A stretch of 5,531 bases of DNA from Akkermansia muciniphila (lineage in GTDB: Bacteria; Verrucomicrobiota; Verrucomicrobiia; Verrucomicrobiales; Akkermansiaceae). This document shows, one piece after another, positions 1 through 3,920 of this stretch (position 1 is its first letter; each line of letters begins with the position of its first letter). The DNA is taken from positions 1 to 5,531 of the forward strand of contig CALPMD020000106.1 of assembly GCA_943324575.2 (NCBI GenBank), read 5' to 3'. The notes beneath the pieces were generated by a model, which did not search any database, had not been told where the DNA came from, and saw only the letters and a program-made list of their open reading frames with translations. Made by a program: the position numbers and the translations under genes.

Positions 1-783
1 CAGCGGGTCCTCACGGAAGCTGCGCGCGAAGTCGCCGTGGGTAAAAATTCCCGCGAGGCCGCCGTCGCAGTCTAGGATCAAGCAAGCCCCTGCGCGCGCA
101 CGGTTCATCGCGTCCAGCGCGGCGAAAACATTCGCGCCTTCCACTACGATCGGCAGCTCGGCGTCGGCACGCATGATGTCGGAAACCCGCGTCAGCAGGG
201 CCCGGCCCAGTGAGCCACCCGGATGAAAGCGAGCAAAGTCCGCCTCCGTAAAACCACGCGATTCTAACAAAACCATCGCCAGCGCATCACCCATCACCAG
301 CATGGCCGTGGACGAAGACGTGGGCGCGAGGTTGAGCGGGCAGGCCTCGCGCTCGACCGAGGTATCCAGCGTCACCTCGCTGAAGCGCGAGAGCGTCGAA
401 TCAGAATTTCCCGTTAGGGCGATGAGTTTGACGTCGAAGCGCTTGATGAATGGCAGCAGGTCGAGCAGCTCGCGGGTTTCGCCCGAGTACGAGAGAGCTA
501 GTACTGCATCGCCATCCGAGAGCAGACCCAGATCCCCGTGCAGTGCGTTCTGCGAATCCAGCACCACCGCCGTGGCCCCGGTCGAGTTAAACGTCGCGGC
601 GATTTTATGACCGATGTTGCCCGATTTGCCGACGCCGATGACCACCAACTTACCACGACGATCGAGCGTCTGCTGGAGAATCTCAATCGCCTCGATCATG
701 CGCTGATCCAAGCGGCTGGCCATCCGGCTTAAGCCATCGATCTCTGTTCCAATCACGTCACGCGCGCGCGCTAAAATGTCCAT
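1..783 (-). CDS. kdsD: D-arabinose-5-phosphate isomerase, KdsD/KpsF family (C-terminus beyond window)
   Basis: By family, this cytoplasmic enzyme converts D-ribulose 5-phosphate to D-arabinose 5-phosphate, the first step of KDO synthesis for lipopolysaccharide. The frame is open from the ATG at 783 to the left edge, giving 261 residues; E. coli KdsD has 328, so about 65 residues of the CBS pair are missing. A SIS domain occupies about residues 30-180, with GVGKSG at 50-55, HGDLG at 82-86, SYSGE at 98-102, REACPLNLAPTSSSTA at 145-160 and FHPGGSLGR at 186-194. Aligned to E. coli KdsD, the reported active-site residues K59, E111, E152 and H193 correspond to K53, E105, E146 and H187, all present. 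The first CBS domain begins near residue 200 (RVSDIMR). The 783 start is chosen because an in-frame TGA lies at 792-790 and the N-terminus fits the family. The Shine-Dalgarno sequence is weak. The gene is divergent from the radical SAM operon. Confidence 0.93.
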   Translation of the reverse strand, partial: MDILARARDVIGTEIDGLSRMASRLDQRMIEAIEILQQTLDRRGKLVVIGVGKSGNIGHKIAATFNSTGATAVVLDSQNALHGDLGLLSDGDAVLALSYSGETRELLDLLPFIKRFDVKLIALTGNSDSTLSRFSEVTLDTSVEREACPLNLAPTSSSTAMLVMGDALAMVLLESRGFTEADFARFHPGGSLGRALLTRVSDIMRADAELPIVVEGANVFAALDAMNRARAGACLILDCDGGLAGIFTHGDFARSFREDPL

Positions 784-875
784 ACGCCATCACATGCCGG
801 GAAGCACCCGTTTGGCAAGCGCGGCGGTGGCCATTGCATTTCTTCGGCGGTAAAAAAACGAGCTCTCCGGAACTC

Positions 876-906
876 TTCGCTGGATTCCTAGCAGACTCGA
901 AATACT
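876..906 (+). promoter_or_regulatory. Weak candidate promoter for the radical SAM operon
   Basis: AATACT at 901-906 matches four of six -10 positions. TTCGCT at 876-881 matches the -35 poorly, with a 19-nt spacer. If real, transcription would start near 913, inside the palindrome, and the mRNA would have only a very short leader before the ATG at 921. That would agree with the absence of a Shine-Dalgarno sequence. The match is weak and could be chance. Confidence 0.2.
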
Positions 907-919
907 GTTCGTACGAACT
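906..919. promoter_or_regulatory. Putative LexA (SOS) operator, TGTTC-N4-GAACT
   Basis: Bases 907-918 form a perfect 12-bp palindrome, GTTCGTACGAAC. Including the flanking T at 906, the site reads TGTTC-GTAC-GAACT. That differs at one base from TGTTC-N4-GAACA, which I recall as the reported LexA-binding motif of Verrucomicrobia. It ends two bases before the preferred ATG of a predicted DNA-repair gene and overlaps the expected transcription start, a typical repressor position. A 12-bp palindrome alone is expected about once in this window by chance. A match to this motif with at most one mismatch is far rarer (about 3 in 100,000 positions at equal base frequencies). No lexA gene is in the window, so the regulator is inferred. 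Confidence 0.5.
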
Positions 920-920
920 T

Positions 921-2162
921 ATGGAACTGGATTCAAAACTCGCGATCTTGGCCGATGCGGCCAAATACGACGCCTCCTGCGCCAGCTCGGGCGCGGTGCG
1001 GGGAAACTCGCTCGGCGGCAAGGGCGTCGGCTCGACGGGCGGGATGGGCATTTGCCACAGCTACGCACCGGATGGCCGCTGCATTTCCCTGCTCAAGCTG
1101 CTGCTGACCAACCTCTGCATCTACGACTGCCACTACTGCATCAACCGCCGCTCCAGCAATGTCCGCCGCGCGGCCTTCACCGCCGACGAGGTGGTGAAGC
1201 TGACGCTGGATTTCTACAAACGAAATTACATCGAGGGCCTCTTCCTCAGCTCCGGCATCATTCGCAATGCCGACTACACGATGGAGCAGGTCATCGCCGT
1301 CGCCCGCACGCTGCGCGAGGTCCACGACTTCCGCGGCTACATCCACCTCAAGACGATCCCCGAGGCCTCGCCCGAACTGATCGAAACCGCCGCGCGCTAT
1401 GCCGACCGCATCAGCATCAATCTCGAGCTACCGACGCAGAAAAGCCTCGATCTGCTAGCACCCGAAAAGAGCCTGGTCCGCACCCAGCAGGCGATGGGGC
1501 GCATCCGCCTCAAGCTCGACGAAGCCAGCGACCGGCGGAGCAACGGCGACAAGAAAGTCCGGCACGCCACCGGCCAAAGTACGCAGGTCATCGTCGGTGC
1601 AGATGACTCGACCGACGCGGATTTCCTCGCGCGCTCGGACGAACTTTACGGCTCCTACAAAATGCGGCGCGTGTACTACTCCGCGTTCAGCCCGATCCCG
1701 GAACCGTCGCGAATCCTGCCGCTCAAGGCCCCGCCGCTCATCCGCGAACACCGGCTCTATCAAGCAGACTGGTTGATGCGCTTTTACGGCTTCAAGACCT
1801 CCGAGATCCTCTCGCCCACCATGCCGAACCTGGATCTGGAGCTCGACCCGAAACTCGCGTGGGCTTTGAGGAATCGGCAAGACTTCCCCGTCGATATCCA
1901 GACCGCCAGCCGCGAGGTGCTGCTGCGCGTGCCCGGCCTGGGCGTGCGCAACGTCGACCGCATTATCAAAATCCGCCGCTACACCCGCATCCGCCAAGCG
2001 GATCTCGTGCGACTGCGCGTCTCGCTGGCCAAGGTCCAGCCGTTCCTGATGACCGCCGACCACAATCCCGCCAGCTACCTCCTCGACTCCGAAGCCCTGC
2101 GCGCCCGCTTCGTGCCCAAACCGCAGCAACTCGAACTATTCGCGTCCGATGAAATGCGTTGA
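921..2162 (+). CDS. Putative DNA modification/repair radical SAM protein (UDG-linked, TIGR03916-type)
   Basis: This 413-residue protein belongs to the radical SAM family found next to uracil-DNA-glycosylase-like genes. Its substrate and reaction are not known to me; a role in DNA repair or modification is inferred from context and fold. The family N-terminus KLAILADAAKYDASCASSG is at about residues 6-24. The [4Fe-4S]/SAM motif CX3CX2C is at C66, C70 and C73 (CIYDCHYC). Further cysteines at 20, 45 and 54 could ligate another cluster. The TIM-barrel core follows, with LFLSSGI at 107-113 and ISINLELP at 164-171. A helix-hairpin-helix (VPGLGVRNVDRI, 337-348) near the C-terminus suggests sequence-independent DNA binding. 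I chose the ATG at 921 because the family usually begins just before KLxILADAAKYD and is about 415 residues long; an ATG at 834 would add 29 residues with no family resemblance. No Shine-Dalgarno precedes 921. The gene overlaps the next by 14 nt. Confidence 0.9.
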   Translation: MELDSKLAILADAAKYDASCASSGAVRGNSLGGKGVGSTGGMGICHSYAPDGRCISLLKLLLTNLCIYDCHYCINRRSSNVRRAAFTADEVVKLTLDFYKRNYIEGLFLSSGIIRNADYTMEQVIAVARTLREVHDFRGYIHLKTIPEASPELIETAARYADRISINLELPTQKSLDLLAPEKSLVRTQQAMGRIRLKLDEASDRRSNGDKKVRHATGQSTQVIVGADDSTDADFLARSDELYGSYKMRRVYYSAFSPIPEPSRILPLKAPPLIREHRLYQADWLMRFYGFKTSEILSPTMPNLDLELDPKLAWALRNRQDFPVDIQTASREVLLRVPGLGVRNVDRIIKIRRYTRIRQADLVRLRVSLAKVQPFLMTADHNPASYLLDSEALRARFVPKPQQLELFASDEMR

Positions 2163-3042
2163 TCCGGGAACCGACTTCGTCTCGTGGCGCGATGCCGCGC
2201 GCATCTTGTTAGAGGACGCTGTGCCGCCCCACGATGTTCTGTGGGAAAGCAGCGGCGGGCTGTTTGAGACGACCGGCCCGCAAGCCCCCGTTGAGTCCAC
2301 CATCAAAGTCCCCGCCGCCTTCATGGGCTTGGCCAAGTCCGTCGCCTGTCACCGCGATCCCTCGCGCTGGGCCCTGCTCTACCGCCTGCTGTGGCGGATC
2401 ACGCGCGGCGGCGAGCGCCATTTACTGGCCATCGCCAGCGATCCCGAAATGGCAAGGGCGCGGCAGTTCGAGAAAAACGTGCACCGGGAAATCCACAAGA
2501 TGCACGCCTTTGTCCGCTTCAAACTCATCGACACCGATGCCGCCGGCCGCGAACGCTACGCCGCGTGGTTCGAGCCGGAGCACTTCATCGTCGAGGCCGC
2601 TGCGCCCTTTTTCAGAAAGCGCTTCGCCAACATGGACTGGAGCATTTTCACCCCCAAGGGCTGCGCCCATTGGAATGGCACGGCGCTGACCCACACGCCC
2701 GGGATTCCGAACAATCCGGTGGAGAATCCCGACGCGCTGGAGGCCGCCTGGCGCACCTACTACCGCAGCATCTTCAACCCCGCGCGGCTCAAGGTGAAGG
2801 CCATGCAGACGGAAATGCCCAAGCGCTACTGGAAAAACCTGCCCGAGGCCGAACTCATCGAAGAACTCATCGGACAAAGCCAGCACCGAGTCACTCAGAT
2901 GTTCGCCGAAGAGCCGCGCCCCGCGAAACCCATGCCCAAAAACGCGTATCTCGACAAGCTCCGCGAGCTTTCGGCCAAAGAGCAGTCCGCCAACCGCGCC
3001 CAAGAAGCCGAGGATCTCCCGCTCGGATCAATCCCAGCTTGA
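2149..3042 (+). CDS. DUF4130 / TIGR03915-type putative DNA repair protein, stand-alone (no UDG domain)
   Basis: This 297-residue protein is the regular partner of the radical SAM protein upstream; its biochemical role is unknown to me. Family hallmarks are PGTDFVSWRDAAR at 6-18, REIHKMHAFVRFKLI at 113-127, WFEPEHFIVEAAAPFFRKRF at 140-159, WSIFTPKGCAHWNG at 164-177 and YYRSIFNPARLKVKAMQTEM at 204-223, followed by PKRYWKNLPEAELIEELI. In many bacteria this domain is the N-terminal half of a fusion to a UdgX-type uracil-DNA glycosylase. Here it ends after a charged tail of about 50 residues (EEPRPAKPMPKN...). I see no UDG motifs in the tail or downstream. The ATG at 2149 lies inside the 3' end of the radical SAM gene in another frame, with no Shine-Dalgarno, which points to translational coupling. 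High-GC codon use matches its neighbour. Confidence 0.88.
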   Translation: MKCVDPGTDFVSWRDAARILLEDAVPPHDVLWESSGGLFETTGPQAPVESTIKVPAAFMGLAKSVACHRDPSRWALLYRLLWRITRGGERHLLAIASDPEMARARQFEKNVHREIHKMHAFVRFKLIDTDAAGRERYAAWFEPEHFIVEAAAPFFRKRFANMDWSIFTPKGCAHWNGTALTHTPGIPNNPVENPDALEAAWRTYYRSIFNPARLKVKAMQTEMPKRYWKNLPEAELIEELIGQSQHRVTQMFAEEPRPAKPMPKNAYLDKLRELSAKEQSANRAQEAEDLPLGSIPA

Positions 3043-3134
3043 TGCTCTGATTCGGTACGGGCAAAATCCATGACTTGCCGCGTCGAAGCGGTGAAGCGTC
3101 CCCCGCAAGAGTTGGACAACCCATAAGCACGAAA

Positions 3135-3154
3135 ACAGCCTAGCGGCTTTGATT
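3135..3154 (+). terminator. Weak candidate terminator after the repair operon
   Basis: AGCC-TAGC-GGCT at 3137-3148 can form a short 4-bp stem followed by TTGATT. It is the best hairpin-plus-T candidate between the DUF4130 gene (ends 3042) and the IS remnant, but the stem is short and the T-run interrupted. CCGC/GCGG at 3078-3091 is another small stem without a T tract. The rest of 3043-3169 shows no gene or family-like coding sequence. Confidence 0.2.
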
Positions 3155-3169
3155 CCAGAATGGTCAAAT

Positions 3170-3192
3170 CCTAGTGGGCGCGGTCAAGCTGG
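3170..3192 (+). repeat. Tentative left inverted repeat of the IS3 remnant
   Basis: Aligned to the reverse complement of the right end, this segment shares TAGTG (3172-3176) and AAGCTGG (3186-3192) at the same spacing, 14 of 21 positions over 3172-3192. The middle is divergent, so the end point could be off by several bases. Confidence 0.45.
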
Positions 3193-3204
3193 TGACAGCT
3201 TGCC
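3182..3204 (+). promoter_or_regulatory. Hairpin in the IS leader, GUGA tetraloop
   Basis: CAAGCTG (3185-3191) and CAGCTTG (3196-3202) are perfect inverted repeats around GTGA, a GNRA-type tetraloop in RNA. GG at 3182-3183 can pair with CC at 3203-3204 across a bulged T at 3184, giving a 9-bp stem. Its position just inside the element suggests a leader structure that could shield transposase expression from outside transcripts, or part of the end-recognition region. The structure is seen; the role is inferred. Confidence 0.45.
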
Positions 3205-3243
3205 GGGGTCTGGGGGGGTAACCCTAGGTTGAGCCTTAGCCAG

Positions 3244-3250
3244 AAAGGAG
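3244..3250 (+). promoter_or_regulatory. Strong Shine-Dalgarno (AAAGGAG) of the transposase remnant
   Basis: AAAGGAG ends seven bases before the ATG at 3258 and fixes the transposase start. It is the only strong ribosome-binding site preceding a start in this window, in contrast to the chromosomal genes, which lack clear ones. Confidence 0.7.
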
Positions 3251-3257
3251 TGCACTT

Positions 3258-3842
3258 ATGAATCAGCCATCAGAAGACATCAAACGCTGGACCGCTCGCC
3301 GCAAGGCCGCCGCAATCATCGAAATCATCAAAGGAAAAACCGCCGCCGCCGAACTCGCCAGATCCCACGCTCTGACCGTCGCTGAGATTGAGCGATGGAT
3401 GGACGACTTTGTTTCCGCCATTGACTGCTGCACCCGCGAGGTGCTCGGCTATGCACTCAAGCGGACTGGCAGAGCTAAAACCGCCGAGCGCGCCTTGGAA
3501 GAAGCCCTGCTCGCCCGCTTTGGCACACTGCGTGGTGCCCCTCCGAACATGTTGCTTTGCCATGACAACGGCTGGGTCTTTGGATCGCGACTCTATCGCG
3601 CCCTGGTGAACGACTTTGGACTCAAACAGGAATACATCACCCCATACACTCCACAACAAAACGGGTTGTGCGAGCGTTTCATCAAAACCTTCAAAGAGGA
3701 GTTCTGTTGGTGCAACCACTTCCAATCCATCGACCAAGCCAGACTCAAACTCCGGGCGTAGATCCACCACTTCAACCATCATCGCCCTCACCAATCGCTC
3801 AAATACCAATCACCTCACCAGTACCACCAATACCTATGCTAA
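3258..3842 (+). pseudogene. IS3-family transposase remnant: OrfA N-terminus fused to OrfB C-terminus, with TAG nonsense
   Basis: Residues 1-51 (KRWTARRKAAAIIEIIKGK ... TVAEIERWMDDF) match the helix-turn-helix start of an IS3 OrfA. From residue 52 the frame jumps to the OrfB integrase core (IDCCTREVLGYAL), so the rest of OrfA and the start of OrfB, including the first catalytic Asp, are missing. D103 (HDNG) and E139 (NGLCER) keep the D(35)E spacing. Translation stops at TAG 3759-3761 after 167 residues. Reading through, the frame continues as IHHFNHHRPHQSLKYQSP and ends at TAA 3840-3842. The stop falls where related proteins have Trp (WIHHxNHHRPH), so a TGG-to-TAG change is likely. It cannot encode an active DDE transposase. 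The deletion left the frame open, so a 167-residue product could still be made from its good ribosome-binding site. Confidence 0.88.
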
Positions 3843-3867
3843 CAAGCAGCCTGAATAGAAATAAAGA

Positions 3868-3896
3868 TTGTCCAGCTTCTAGGGGAGCACTACAAT
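3868..3896 (+). promoter_or_regulatory. Candidate IS-borne hybrid promoter for the rhamnosidase gene
   Basis: TTGTCC at 3868-3873 (4 of 6 to TTGACA) and TACAAT at 3891-3896 (5 of 6 to TATAAT) are separated by exactly 17 bp and point at the rhamnosidase gene. The -35 lies in the IS right end. The -10 spans the junction, with TACA from the IS and AT from flanking DNA. Transcription would start near 3903, leaving about 18 nt before the ATG at 3921. Outward -35 hexamers in IS ends that create hybrid promoters are well known; activity here is inferred. Confidence 0.5.
3869..3894 (-). repeat. Right inverted repeat of the IS3 remnant
   Basis: Read on the minus strand from 3894, this begins TGTAGTGCTCCCC and continues AGAAGCTGGACA, the TG...GGACA layout typical of many IS3-family ends. 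It lies 27 bases after the final in-frame stop of the transposase remnant, as expected for a right terminus. It also carries the -35 of a candidate outward promoter. Confidence 0.7.
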
Positions 3897-3920
3897 CGGA
3901 TTCTAATGCTTACTTTAAAT

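Larger units (their letters stand above)
784..920. promoter_or_regulatory. Divergent intergenic region between kdsD and the radical SAM operon
   Basis: These 137 bases separate two divergently transcribed genes and must hold promoters for both. I see no convincing sigma70 promoter for kdsD and only a weak candidate for the radical SAM gene. The clearest element is the 12-bp palindrome at its right end. There is an A-rich run at 852-858. A reading frame in phase with the radical SAM gene extends upstream to an ATG at 834, but I treat that stretch as non-coding. Confidence 0.6.
3170..3894 (+). mobile_element. Degenerate IS3-family insertion sequence (internally deleted)
   Basis: The right boundary is set by an IS3-like terminus ending in GGGGAGCACTACA at 3894. 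The left boundary is tentative: bases 3172-3192 match the inverted right end at 14 of 21 positions, including blocks TAGTG and AAGCTGG. At about 725 bp it is roughly half the usual IS3 length (about 1.2-1.5 kb), in line with the internal deletion in its transposase. The left terminal bases (CC where the right end has TG) look mutated. I find no convincing target-site duplication: the left flank reads CAAAT and the right flank ATCGG. The element sits directly upstream of the rhamnosidase gene, in the same direction. Confidence 0.75.

Noticed and set aside
302..732. Plus-strand open frames opposite kdsD
   Set aside because: They are antisense shadows of a clear SIS-domain gene, with low-complexity Ser/Arg-rich translations and no family resemblance.
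790..795. In-frame upstream ATG for kdsD on the minus strand at 795-793
   Set aside because: It is followed immediately by TGA at 792-790, so it cannot extend the protein; the start at 783 is kept.
834..920. Upstream ATG at 834 giving the radical SAM protein a 29-residue extension (MHFFGGKKTSS...)
   Set aside because: The family normally begins just before KLxILADAAKYD. The extension has no family resemblance, has no ribosome-binding site and would put the palindrome inside the gene. The start at 921 gives the usual length of about 413 residues.
1455..2129. 224-residue minus-strand frame opposite the radical SAM gene
   Set aside because: GC-rich antisense shadow; the opposite strand has an unambiguous family match throughout.
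2422..3003. 193-residue minus-strand frame opposite the DUF4130 gene
   Set aside because: Antisense shadow of a well-matched gene; no recognisable motifs.
3258..3761. A new type of HTH-integrase protein
   Set aside because: The sequence is explained by an internal deletion of a standard IS3 OrfA/OrfB pair. The first catalytic Asp is gone and a stop interrupts the conserved C-terminus.
3270..3809. 179-residue minus-strand frame opposite the transposase remnant
   Set aside because: Mirrors the transposase reading frame; no start signal or family resemblance.
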